Shown here: one piece after another, positions 15,958 to 23,780 of the stretch
Layout of the letters: the number at the start of each line of letters is the position of its first letter
How positions within the stretch are numbered: position 1 is the first letter of the stretch
Assembly (NCBI GenBank): GCA_964526635.1
Contig: CAZGLR010000027.1
Location: 1-31,242, forward strand
DNA length: 31,242 nucleotides
Reading direction: 5' to 3'
From: CAZGLR01 sp964526635
GTDB taxonomy: Bacteria; Zixibacteria; MSB-5A5; GN15; JAAZOE01
Program-made: the position numbers and the translations under genes
Notes under the pieces: generated by a model
What the model saw: the letters and a program-made list of their open reading frames with translations, nothing else
The model's database searches: none
Told to the model about the DNA's origin: nothing

Positions 15958-15993
15958 CCCCGGACTGCGCGCGCCCGGGGGTGCTCTTTTTTT
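15958..15993. terminator. GC-rich hairpin between pfkB-like and NYN genes
   Basis: CCCCGG (15958-15963) pairs with CCGGGG (15975-15980) across an 11-nt loop. A run of seven Ts (15987-15993) follows 6 nt later on the plus strand, opposite to the genes here, while the minus strand has no U-tract. It may attenuate transcription out of pfkB or stop antisense transcription. Confidence 0.3.
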
Positions 15994-16918
15994 AAGGTGC
16001 TTCCAGTGGCAACCGATATTCGACTGCCTCAAGAGTTTTCATTCTTGTCTCAACCAGCGATCTGGAAATCGCGGCTTCCGGCCCGATATTCTCCACCATA
16101 ATCGAGGCCGCGCTTGAAGCAAAACGGCCCGCATCGGCCGGCCTCAGGCCATCGAGACGGGCAACAGCGAACGCGCCCATGTAGGTATCACCGGCTCCGG
16201 TGGCATCGACAACATCGACAGCATACGGTGGAATATCGTAAAATTCTTTGCCATCATATATTACCGATCCCAATTCCGCCAGTGTAATGATGACCATGCC
16301 GGGACCCCATGAATATATTTTCTTCGCGGCGGCATAGGGATCGCGGCGGCAATCAATACCGGTTAAAATCGCGGCTTCGAGTTCATTGGGTTTTACGATG
16401 TCGAAAACCGAGAGGATCGCTTCGATATTCTCCCGCCGGAAATGTTCAACGTTGCCATCGGCGTCAATACGGCGCAGCAATCCCTGCGGATCGCAGAATA
16501 ACAGGCCGGAGCACGCCTGGCGCATATCGGCGATCAACTGCGGTGATATCTCGCCGAGAATAGGGCCGATTAAGACGGCTTCGGCTTCGGTCAACAGATA
16601 GTCGGGAACTTCTGCAATATCATTGGCGCGCTCGATTAATTTCAATTCACGGTTACCGGCATCATCGATATATTTCAGCGAAAATCCGCCGCTCCGGCGC
16701 GACGGCAGCAGTTCTCCGGAGATACTGTACCGATTCATCAATTCCTGCAGGGTACCCCGGAAATCATCACCGACCGCACCCACCAGCGCGATCTCGGTGC
16801 CAAGCTTGGCACACACCAGGGCGGCATTCGTAGAACATCCCGATACGATTCGCTGTTGACTCTTGCCCCGGGGTGTTTCGATGAGATCGAAGACAGGATT
16901 GCCGACCGCCAGTATCAT
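15992..16918 (-). CDS. PfkB/ribokinase family carbohydrate (or polyol) kinase
   Basis: A 308-aa sugar or polyol kinase. The C-terminal PfkB signature DATGAGDTYMGAF (238-250) includes the anion hole GAGD and catalytic D244. The N-terminal half has SGCSTNAALVCAKLG in place of the usual Gly-Gly substrate motif, and VKPNELEAAILTG (176-188) is the usual PfkB middle motif. I place the start at the ATG at 16918, where MILAVGNPVFDLIE begins, because it overlaps the upstream stop as ATGA; a longer in-frame version to 17011 would read deep into the neighbour. Coupling to a CDP-alcohol phosphatidyltransferase suggests it phosphorylates that enzyme's alcohol substrate, for example inositol, but nucleoside or ribose substrates cannot be excluded. 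Confidence 0.82.
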   Translation of the reverse strand: MILAVGNPVFDLIETPRGKSQQRIVSGCSTNAALVCAKLGTEIALVGAVGDDFRGTLQELMNRYSISGELLPSRRSGGFSLKYIDDAGNRELKLIERANDIAEVPDYLLTEAEAVLIGPILGEISPQLIADMRQACSGLLFCDPQGLLRRIDADGNVEHFRRENIEAILSVFDIVKPNELEAAILTGIDCRRDPYAAAKKIYSWGPGMVIITLAELGSVIYDGKEFYDIPPYAVDVVDATGAGDTYMGAFAVARLDGLRPADAGRFASSAASIMVENIGPEAAISRSLVETRMKTLEAVEYRLPLEAP

Positions 16919-17514
16919 GAGTCGCTTTCTCCGCGCAATTGATTGCGGGTGAATACCAGGCGCTGAATTGATGTAAAAATCGACGTTGTCCCGACAATGA
17001 TCAGTGCCCACATCAGGAGATTATAGCCCGGCACAAATGTCTCCAGTAGGACACCTGCAATAATCACCACAAATTTTTCCATACGCCCCATGATACCGAC
17101 CGCACAGGTCGATAACTTTCCGATCGATTCCGCGGCAGCACGGGTGTAGGAGGCGATCAACATCCCGAAAATGGCGTACATGGCCCAGATCGGAGGGACC
17201 ATCCCGGACACACCCAAACCCGCCAGAATGCAGAACTCGGCATAGCGATCGATCACATGATCGAGAATGCCTCCAAAGACAGAATCGGTATTGCCCGCCC
17301 GGGCCGTGGCGCCATCGAGCATATCTGTAATCGCGGTCAAAATAACCAGGACAATACCCCAGATAACCATCTGCTGCCAGAACAGCACTCCGGCGGCTAT
17401 CGCGCAGCAGAGCGAAACAGCCGTCAGCATATTCGGCGTCAGGCCGAGCTTGACACATACCCGGCCAAGCGGTGTTGACGTTTTTTCGTAAAATTGTCTG
17501 CGGCTATAGTGCAA
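16915..17514 (-). CDS. CDP-alcohol phosphatidyltransferase, inositol-phosphate-synthase-like
   Basis: A 199-aa membrane enzyme that transfers a phosphatidyl group from CDP-diacylglycerol (or a similar CDP-lipid) to an alcohol. The full signature D64-x2-D67-G68-x2-A71-R72-x8-G81-x3-D85-x3-D89 is intact, within several hydrophobic segments. The pattern TPNMLTAVSL before it and RAAAESIG after it resembles archaetidylinositol- or phosphatidylinositol-phosphate synthases more than PgsA, and a PgsA already exists at 3432-4019. The start is TTG; no ATG or GTG occurs between it and an in-frame stop at 17527-17529. It heads the minus-strand series and is followed by the kinase with a 4-nt overlap. Confidence 0.82.
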   Translation of the reverse strand: MHYSRRQFYEKTSTPLGRVCVKLGLTPNMLTAVSLCCAIAAGVLFWQQMVIWGIVLVILTAITDMLDGATARAGNTDSVFGGILDHVIDRYAEFCILAGLGVSGMVPPIWAMYAIFGMLIASYTRAAAESIGKLSTCAVGIMGRMEKFVVIIAGVLLETFVPGYNLLMWALIIVGTTSIFTSIQRLVFTRNQLRGESDS

Positions 17515-17557
17515 ATAGCTAACCCATCAATTCCGACGCTCGTATTTTGGCGACGCA

Positions 17558-17586
17558 AATATAAATGCGGGGTACCCCGCGGTCAA
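17558..17586 (-). promoter_or_regulatory. Promoter with a perfect palindrome in its spacer
   Basis: On the minus strand TTGACC (17586-17581) and TATATT (17563-17558) are 17 nt apart. Fourteen of the spacer bases (17567-17580) are the perfect palindrome GCGGGGTACCCCGC, directly abutting the -35. This is a natural place for a dimeric repressor or activator. The predicted start is near 17551, about 37 nt before the TTG start codon. Confidence 0.55.
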
Positions 17587-17632
17587 GCCGTTTTCATACC
17601 CGGGCGCCGCCGCCGGGCTCCCCCGATCCGAA

Positions 17633-19468
17633 TTAATTGCCGTAGACTTTCGCAGCCAGTTCGATAAACGGATCGATATCGGAGACAACCCGAGCGACGG
17701 CATCATTCCAGAATGCCGGCTGGGTCAAATCCACGTTCAGATGCTTGTGAGCCACTTCTTCGGTACTCATCGAACCGGTATCGGCCAGCAGCGCTTTGTA
17801 CTTTTCGGCAAACGATGATCCCTCTTTTTGCGCCCGATCGTATATACCGCCGGCGAACAAAAAGCCGAAGGTATAAGGGAAATTATAAAACGGCATATCA
17901 GTTATGAAGAAATGCAGTTTCGAGGCCCAGAACAGCGGGTGATAGCCGTCATCAGCCAGTATCGCCCCAAACGCCTTCTTCTGCGCCGTGACCATCATCT
18001 CATTCAGGCGATCTTTCGACACAGCCCCTTTTTTGCGCTCCCGGTAGAACATCGAGTCAAACAGATAGCGGGCCCGAATATTGCAGAACATGACAAACCC
18101 CTGCTGGATTTTCTGATCCAGCAGTACCAGCTTTTCGGTATCATCAGCGCTGGCGTTCAAAGCGGCATCGGTCACCAGGAGTTCATTGAATGTTGATGCG
18201 GTTTCGGCCAGATTCATCGGGTAATTGCGGGCAAAATAGTCGCGGTCCTTGAGCACCCAACTATGATAAGCGTGACCAAGTTCATGGGCCAGCGTCATCA
18301 TCTCATCGTAGTTACCGCCGAAAGTCATGAATATGCGCGATTCCTTTTTCAAATCCAGGCCGGTACAAAAGCCGCCGGCCGCTTTGCCGCTGCGGTCTTC
18401 GGCCTCGATCCAGCGGCGGTCGATCGCCATACGGGCAAAACTGCCCATGTCTTCGGAAAAGGCAGAGAGATGCTTAACGATAAAGTCGCCGGCTTCTTCG
18501 TAGCCATACGTCCGGCTGACATCACCCAAAGGTGCGATTTGATCATACCAGCGGAATTTATCGATTTTCAGAACTTTCTTTTTAGCCTTAATATATTCGG
18601 CCATCTTGTCACGGCCATCGGCAACGGCCCCCCACATGGCCTCCAGTGTATCCTCTTTCAGGCGATTGAGGAGTAATGGTTCAAAAAGGGGTGATTTCCA
18701 GCCGCGGTTTTCATACACAGTCAGCCGGAACCCGGCCTGCGAGTTGAGAACCATCGCGGTAATCGGCGTGGCGGTTTCCCAGGTTTCTTCCAGTTTGCGA
18801 AAGGCGGCTTCGCGAATAGTTCGATTGGGCGATGAGAACTTGTTGGCGAGTTGCCCCATCGACAGCACATCGATCTTCCCCTGATCGGGGAATTCGGCCT
18901 GCAGGTCTCCGGCGATCTTACTATACAAACGGTCCCAGGCATGATAGCCGTTGACCGACAATTCGACCGTGAGGCGTTCGAGTTCAGGAGCCATCTTCAG
19001 CTTGGCATTACGGCGCAATTCATTCCAGAAATAGGTTGCCCCGGAGAGCTGTTTGTCATCGACAACCATTTGCCAGACAGCATCTTCGGTCGCCGCGGCG
19101 GCTTCTTCGACAGCGGTCAGCAGGGCTTCCCATTGACCCAGCAGGGCGGAAATCTCTTCTTTGATCAGAAGCGCCTGATCATCTTTGACATCCTGAGCGG
19201 CAAGACAACTGGAAAACCCGGAGGCATGGTCGATACGTTCCAGCAGATCCTGGATCAGAGCCAGATAATCTATCCATTTTTCTCGCGACGTGTCATCGAT
19301 GCTGCGCGGTAACTCTGCGAGTGTCTCTTTGGCCTGACTCAGATCCGCAGTAAGGGCATTACGAAAATCGGCGAATTCTGTCGAGGCCGAACCACCGGGA
19401 AAAATGGAATCGAGATCCCAGCGGAGTTTATTGGGTGTTGTCGCTTTTGGCGTTGTCGGCGTAGCCAT
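17633..19468 (-). CDS. pepF: Oligoendopeptidase F (M3 family zinc metallopeptidase)
   Basis: A 611-aa cytosolic zinc peptidase that cuts short peptides. The HExxH site is H395-E396-L-G-H399 (AHELGHAYH), and a downstream glutamate in NLAETASTFNE supplies the third ligand. The N-terminal WDLDSIFPGG and the C-terminal FPYTFGFLFAGGIY segments are typical of PepF. I chose the ATG at 19468 because AAGGAGT precedes it and the likely transcript start is near 19497; a longer frame reaching 19525 would begin upstream of that point and cross the -10 box. It is transcribed from its own promoter and is not obviously tied to its neighbours. Confidence 0.93.
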   Translation of the reverse strand: MATPTTPKATTPNKLRWDLDSIFPGGSASTEFADFRNALTADLSQAKETLAELPRSIDDTSREKWIDYLALIQDLLERIDHASGFSSCLAAQDVKDDQALLIKEEISALLGQWEALLTAVEEAAAATEDAVWQMVVDDKQLSGATYFWNELRRNAKLKMAPELERLTVELSVNGYHAWDRLYSKIAGDLQAEFPDQGKIDVLSMGQLANKFSSPNRTIREAAFRKLEETWETATPITAMVLNSQAGFRLTVYENRGWKSPLFEPLLLNRLKEDTLEAMWGAVADGRDKMAEYIKAKKKVLKIDKFRWYDQIAPLGDVSRTYGYEEAGDFIVKHLSAFSEDMGSFARMAIDRRWIEAEDRSGKAAGGFCTGLDLKKESRIFMTFGGNYDEMMTLAHELGHAYHSWVLKDRDYFARNYPMNLAETASTFNELLVTDAALNASADDTEKLVLLDQKIQQGFVMFCNIRARYLFDSMFYRERKKGAVSKDRLNEMMVTAQKKAFGAILADDGYHPLFWASKLHFFITDMPFYNFPYTFGFLFAGGIYDRAQKEGSSFAEKYKALLADTGSMSTEEVAHKHLNVDLTQPAFWNDAVARVVSDIDPFIELAAKVYGN

Positions 19469-19503
19469 GATCGGACTCCTTTTGTGATTTCGTATAATGT
19501 TAG

Positions 19504-19532
19504 ATAGTACGGCGAAATTGCGCAATCGTCAA
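19504..19532 (-). promoter_or_regulatory. Promoter of pepF
   Basis: Minus strand TTGACG (19532-19527), 17-nt spacer, TACTAT (19509-19504). It lies 35 nt upstream of the ATG with a good ribosome site between. Confidence 0.6.
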
Positions 19533-19612
19533 GGGGTATACGCGGTTACCTGATATTCCCGATAATCGTATGGTGTCCGCTTTTCCGGATTCACTGCGGG
19601 GTCGGCCGATCC

Positions 19613-19624
19613 TGCCCCGGGGCA
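19613..19624. promoter_or_regulatory. Perfect 12-bp palindrome upstream of the CBS gene
   Basis: TGCCCCGGGGCA is a perfect palindrome located 12 nt upstream of the candidate -35 element of the CBS-domain gene and between two divergent promoters. It could be an operator; chance in GC-rich DNA is also possible. Confidence 0.3.
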
Positions 19625-19636
19625 AAAAGTAATTGA

Positions 19637-19666
19637 TTGCCGGACAGGAATGTACGATACTATAAG
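19637..19666 (+). promoter_or_regulatory. Candidate promoter of the CBS-domain gene
   Basis: TTGCCG (19637-19642), an 18-nt spacer and TATAAG (19661-19666). An overlapping choice, TTGATT (19633) with TACTAT, has a 19-nt spacer. The exact elements are uncertain. Confidence 0.35.
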
Positions 19667-19718
19667 TATAACATCATTGGCAAAAACAATTTATACACTT
19701 TTTACAGGACAGGTTTAT

Positions 19719-20117
19719 ATGCAAGCACGGGAACTGCTTGACAACAAGACGGCACCGGTGACGATACATCAGGAAAAGCCGATGGAATATGCCATGCGAC
19801 TTCTGACCGAGAATAAAATCGGTTCGCTGGTTATCATCGACGACAACGATAAACCGGTTGGTATTATCACCGAGCATGACATTATGAAACTGGCTTATCG
19901 ATTCCGCGGCGATATGATGGATATACGAGTCGGCGACCATATGACCGGACGAATCCAGACAGCCCGACCGGATACCGACATCAAAGATATTGCAAAAACT
20001 ATGATCGAACGCCGTTTTCGACACATGCCGATCATCGACGAAAACGAAAATCTGTGCGGTATTATCTCGATCAGAGATATCATGAAAGCAAGTCTGAAGG
20101 CGGCCCTGCTGCCGTAA
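19719..20117 (+). CDS. Twin-CBS domain protein
   Basis: A 132-aa soluble protein consisting of two CBS motifs. The first runs about 12-60, ending in PVGIITEHDIMK. The second runs about 75-127, ending in LCGIISIRDIMK. CBS pairs (Bateman modules) bind adenine nucleotides such as AMP, ATP, SAM or NADH and usually act as regulatory sensors. Stand-alone proteins of this size are common and rarely have a known partner. The ATG at 19719 follows AGGACAGG. An in-frame upstream ATG at 19650 is rejected because it lies upstream of the candidate -10 and lacks a ribosome site. Confidence 0.85.
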   Translation: MQARELLDNKTAPVTIHQEKPMEYAMRLLTENKIGSLVIIDDNDKPVGIITEHDIMKLAYRFRGDMMDIRVGDHMTGRIQTARPDTDIKDIAKTMIERRFRHMPIIDENENLCGIISIRDIMKASLKAALLP

Positions 20118-20128
20118 TATCGCGCCAT

Positions 20129-20164
20129 CGGTGGCGAATGGGAGGGATTCCACCACCGGGTTTT
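20129..20164 (+). terminator. Weak terminator candidate after the CBS gene
   Basis: CGGTGG (20129-20134) can pair with CCACCG (20153-20158), followed by GGGTTTTAAT. The loop is long at 18 nt, so confidence is low. Confidence 0.3.
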
Positions 20165-20197
20165 AATCATCATTCGGGGGCCGGGATATTAGCCAGA

Positions 20198-20815
20198 TTA
20201 TCCAGCGGGGGTTATCGTTGCCATGGAAGCTTTCACGCCGGGAGCATTGGTCTCGAATACCGGGGCCGGCATTATATATTCAATCAGAACGGCTTTCCCC
20301 GATTCGCTTTCGCCCAGTAATTTGTAATTGGCCACCTGGGTATTGTGAATCAAATACTGTTGAAACGGCAAGCCATTGAGTTCGATTGTCGTCGCGGTCA
20401 AATTTGTTTCATTGCCCCGACCTTTAAGCAATTCAATATATTTTGCGCGGACCTTATCTATCGAATCGCCGCCGGTTTCGATTTCTGCAATGTACATCAC
20501 CGACTGAGTCGCTGAATCGGCGAAGGCCGCTATTGGGAAAAGCGGATAAAACCTGGTGCCGATATCGGTACTATTGATCATATCGCGAAATTCCCGGACG
20601 CGGGCTTCGGTAAAACGGCCCCAGTCGGCGGGTGGTGAGAGTTTGACACCGACCGATGGCAACTCGATCTCCGCAGCAACCAGTTCGGGAGCGGCCGTAT
20701 AGGGATCGACGTCCACGTGCGGGGAATCCGACGAACAGCCGGTTAGCGGCCAGAGATGACAGAGTAAGAGAAATACAATGATACCAACGGTTGCGATTCT
20801 TCTTGTGACAGGCAT
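20198..20815 (-). CDS. Predicted lipoprotein of unknown function
   Basis: A 205-aa protein with a clear lipoprotein signal: positively charged MPVTRR, a hydrophobic VGIIVFLLLCHLW core and lipobox LTGC followed by SSDS. The mature region, from about 55 on, begins with a KLSPPADW phrase and reads like a PsbP/Mog1-type or similar small alpha/beta domain that starts with a substituted 'P-x-W' turn, but I cannot assign it. GGAGGG precedes the ATG and part of it sits in a small hairpin (CTCC-x4-GGAG). It follows the CheV-like gene by 59 nt on the same strand and may belong to the same transcript. Confidence 0.72.
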   Translation of the reverse strand: MPVTRRIATVGIIVFLLLCHLWPLTGCSSDSPHVDVDPYTAAPELVAAEIELPSVGVKLSPPADWGRFTEARVREFRDMINSTDIGTRFYPLFPIAAFADSATQSVMYIAEIETGGDSIDKVRAKYIELLKGRGNETNLTATTIELNGLPFQQYLIHNTQVANYKLLGESESGKAVLIEYIMPAPVFETNAPGVKASMATITPAG

Positions 20816-20874
20816 AAGACCCTCCAGTGGGAGAATCTATGGCGCAACCGAAGATGTGTCAATCGGATTCTGAA

Positions 20875-21861
20875 TTACACCGGGGTGAATTCGGCAATTT
20901 CTTCCGGTTCTGTTTCGGCAACCGTTCCTGAGACTTCGGTCGAACGGGTAGAATCTTGCGGGGAGATAAAAATCGCCCGAATCTTGTTAAACAGTTCTTC
21001 AATATTCAGCTTGGTGACATGGGCGTCGGCCTTGAGATATTCGGCCCGCGATTTCATGCCAATATCGCCGATCGACGAATACACAATCACCGGCAGGTTT
21101 TTATTGCATTTGGCCTCGCCGTTGCGAATAGCCACAGTCAGCGCCAGACCATCCATACGCGGCATTTCGACATCGGAAACGACCAGGGCAAAGCCCTCGG
21201 GATCAAGTTTGAGTGTATTCAAAGCCTCGATACCATCGCAGACAGTTACCACCTCAAAGCCCATTTCACCAAGTTCCACCGCCAGCATTTCGCGTACCGA
21301 TGATGAGTCCTCGGCGACCAGAACCCGCCGTCCGGCGGCATCGAATTCCTGGTCGGAAATTATAGTCCGGCCGGAATGCTGCAGATTGGGGCATAAATCA
21401 AGGATAATAGTCTCATAATCGAGCAGGAGCACAATATGATCCTCGGTCGGCTTGACCATACCAAGAATGTAGCGGTGATCGAAATTTCCCAGGACGCCTT
21501 TGGCGTCAATGACATCTTCCCACTTGAAATGATGAATCCAGTCGACCCGTTCGACCAGGAAACCATTGGATACCTCGAAAAATTCCGTCACGATGATTTT
21601 GTTACTTTTTTTCTCATCGATCGGAGGCAGCCCCAGGAATCTGGCCAGGTCGATAATCGGCACAACCTGTCCGCGATCCTCGAAAACACCGCGGACGCAG
21701 GGATGCGAATCGGGTGTCGCTGTTTTCAGCGTCAGCTTGGAGATGATCTTGTTGACTTTAAGTATATTGATACCGAAGCTCGAATTGCCAACCCGGTATT
21801 CCAGGATCCTGACTTCATTTGATCCGCTTTTTAGATAAGATTCAGCTTCCATCGTTTTCAT
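20875..21861 (-). CDS. cheV: CheV-like chemotaxis adaptor: CheW domain fused to receiver domain
   Basis: A 328-aa protein with an N-terminal CheW domain (about 15-160; EYRVGNSSFGINILKV, VRGVFEDRGQVVPIIDL) and a C-terminal response-regulator receiver (about 178-300). Receiver residues are intact: acidic pair E184/D185, phospho-acceptor D230 in VVSDVEMPRMDG, S262/S263, and K284 in HVTKLN. A C-terminal tail of about 25 acidic residues follows. CheV couples chemoreceptors to CheA and tunes adaptation by phosphorylation. Here no receptor, CheA or CheR lies nearby; the neighbour is a soluble histidine kinase 4 nt upstream, which may be its phosphodonor. GGGAG precedes the ATG. Confidence 0.88.
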   Translation of the reverse strand: MKTMEAESYLKSGSNEVRILEYRVGNSSFGINILKVNKIISKLTLKTATPDSHPCVRGVFEDRGQVVPIIDLARFLGLPPIDEKKSNKIIVTEFFEVSNGFLVERVDWIHHFKWEDVIDAKGVLGNFDHRYILGMVKPTEDHIVLLLDYETIILDLCPNLQHSGRTIISDQEFDAAGRRVLVAEDSSSVREMLAVELGEMGFEVVTVCDGIEALNTLKLDPEGFALVVSDVEMPRMDGLALTVAIRNGEAKCNKNLPVIVYSSIGDIGMKSRAEYLKADAHVTKLNIEELFNKIRAIFISPQDSTRSTEVSGTVAETEPEEIAEFTPV

Positions 21862-21865
21862 GAGT

Positions 21866-22612
21866 TTATCTCCCGCATGGTATGGTAAATCGGAACCGTG
21901 CCCCCCCGCTGGGAGCGGCTTCAGCGATAATAGCGCCGTTCATTGCCTCGATCGCCTGACGACAGAGATACAAACCGATCCCGACGCCGCGATGCAGCCC
22001 CTGGGCCCGAAAATTCGCCTGTTTAAAGGGCGAAAAAAGCGCCTCGGGATCCAGGTCGCCCAGTCCCGCGCCGGTATCATCGATGCACACTTCAACCCGC
22101 TGGTCAATCTGTCTGCTCGATACCAGGATTTTTCCGCCTCGTGGTGTATGGCGCAGGGCATTATAGAGCAGGTTGTCCATAACTCGGTTCAGCATCAAAT
22201 GATCAGCCCGAACCGGGGATGTCGCAGTCACGGCACTGGTTAAAATCGCAACACCGTTTTCCGCCGCCGCCGGCAGGACCATGGTTGCGCTTTCTTCAAT
22301 TACCGCTTTGATATCAACCGTTTCAATATTCAGATCGATCGCTGAATTGCCGCTGCGCGTGGCGGTCAGCAGATCATAGACGATTGCTTCCGCCCGATCC
22401 AGCGCAATACCGGTGGCCTCCAGCAGCCGTTGATGATCTGCTTTCTTTGGATCAAGACGGCCTCGTTGCACCAGTCGAAAGACTGTTTTTAATGACGCCA
22501 GCGGTCCCTCCAGGTCGTGAACGAACATCGACACGAACTGCAGGATAAGTTCCTGATCGTCGGCCGTGCCCGGCAACATACCGGAAGCTGTTTGCTGTTG
22601 TTTTTTGGTCAT
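21866..22612 (-). CDS. Soluble sensor-less histidine kinase
   Basis: A 248-aa cytosolic histidine kinase without an input domain or membrane segment. The H box FVHDLEGPLASL contains phosphoacceptor H32, and the HATPase_c domain has the N box MDNLLYNALRHTP (N147 and N151), G1 IDDTGAGLG (D178/D179) and G2 GVGIGLYLCRQ (209-219). The H box is preceded by only about 20 residues, so signals must arrive through a partner. The CheV-like gene follows after 4 nt, which makes CheV or a chemoreceptor complex the likely partner. AAGGGA precedes the ATG at a good distance. Confidence 0.85.
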   Translation of the reverse strand: MTKKQQQTASGMLPGTADDQELILQFVSMFVHDLEGPLASLKTVFRLVQRGRLDPKKADHQRLLEATGIALDRAEAIVYDLLTATRSGNSAIDLNIETVDIKAVIEESATMVLPAAAENGVAILTSAVTATSPVRADHLMLNRVMDNLLYNALRHTPRGGKILVSSRQIDQRVEVCIDDTGAGLGDLDPEALFSPFKQANFRAQGLHRGVGIGLYLCRQAIEAMNGAIIAEAAPSGGARFRFTIPCGR

Positions 22613-22749
22613 GGAATCCCTTAACTCTCCACCCCTTTGTCCTGAAATCCCCTATACTCGATATCGGCGATTGCGCCATTTTCTCCAATGACTCCGGCCG
22701 GAATTGCGGTTCTTTGTCCGTAAATCCCCGCAATTGAGTGATTAAAGTA

Positions 22750-22778
22750 TTGCAACTCAGGGTCGCGGTTCCTATATT
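22750..22778 (+). promoter_or_regulatory. Promoter of the gmd-rmd-dehydrogenase operon
   Basis: TTGCAA (22750-22755), a 17-nt spacer and TATATT (22773-22778). The predicted start is near 22785, followed by the strong ribosome site AAAGGAGGG before the gmd ATG. Confidence 0.55.
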
Positions 22779-22814
22779 CGCCGCATACTGCTTGTCAAAG
22801 GAGGGATCGGACAC

Positions 22815-23780
22815 ATGCGGGCTATGATTACCGGCATTACGGGGCAGGATGGCTCCTATCTGGCCGAACTGCTGTTATCGAAGGGATACGATGTCTACGG
22901 CATCGTTCGGCGCTCATCAACCGAGACATTCGAGCGCATCAGTCATCTGCGCGATAAAATCAAATTCATCCAGGCCGACCTTCTGGATCAATTGTCAATT
23001 ATAAGTGCGCTTGAGGAGGCCCGCCCGGATGAGGTCTACAACCTTGCCGCCCAATCATTTGTACCGACTTCGTGGACACAGCCGGTCCTCACCGGCGAAT
23101 TTGATGCTATCGGTGTGACGCGCATGCTCGAGGGCATTCGACTGGTGAACAAAAAAATCCGTTTCTATCAGGCGTCATCGTCGGAAATGTTCGGTAAAGT
23201 CCGCGAAGTTCCGCAGACCGAAATGACCCCATTTTATCCCCGTTCGCCCTATGGCGTCGCCAAAGTCTATGGCCATTTCATTACCGTCAACTACCGTGAA
23301 AGTTATGATCTCCACGCCACCAGCGGTATTTTGTTTAATCATGAATCACCGCGGCGCGGGCTGGAATTCGTTACCCGCAAGATTACCGATGGCGTCGCGC
23401 GCATCAAACTCGGCCTGGCTGATCAACTGGCGCTGGGTAATCTCGATGCCAAACGCGACTGGGGTTTTGCCGGTGATTATGTTCGCGCCATGTGGCTTAT
23501 GTTGCAGCAGGATGAGCCGCAGGATTTTGTCATTGCCACCGGCGAAAATCATTCGGTCAAGGATTTCGTTGAAGAAGCGTTTGGGTATGTCGATCTCGAC
23601 TACAAGAAATATGTCGTTCAGGATCCGCGCTTTATGCGGCCGGCCGAGGTCGATCACCTGATCGGCGATCCCTCCAACGCCCGCAATATTCTTGGCTGGG
23701 AGCGCGACTACAACTTCGCCCAGCTGGTTCAGATGATGGTTGACGCCGACCTCAAACGCCACGAGGGAAAACGCCATTAA
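22815..23780 (+). CDS. gmd: GDP-mannose 4,6-dehydratase
   Basis: A 321-aa short-chain dehydrogenase/reductase-type enzyme that converts GDP-D-mannose to GDP-4-keto-6-deoxymannose. The Rossmann glycine motif TGITGQDGSYLAE (6-18), the catalytic SSSEMFG (121-127) and the Y146-x3-K150 pair in SPYGVAK are present. VRRSSTETFERI and the NHESPRRG loop are characteristic of Gmd. A strong ribosome site precedes the ATG. The next gene overlaps its 3' end and looks like the reductase that turns this product into GDP-D-rhamnose. Confidence 0.93.
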   Translation: MRAMITGITGQDGSYLAELLLSKGYDVYGIVRRSSTETFERISHLRDKIKFIQADLLDQLSIISALEEARPDEVYNLAAQSFVPTSWTQPVLTGEFDAIGVTRMLEGIRLVNKKIRFYQASSSEMFGKVREVPQTEMTPFYPRSPYGVAKVYGHFITVNYRESYDLHATSGILFNHESPRRGLEFVTRKITDGVARIKLGLADQLALGNLDAKRDWGFAGDYVRAMWLMLQQDEPQDFVIATGENHSVKDFVEEAFGYVDLDYKKYVVQDPRFMRPAEVDHLIGDPSNARNILGWERDYNFAQLVQMMVDADLKRHEGKRH

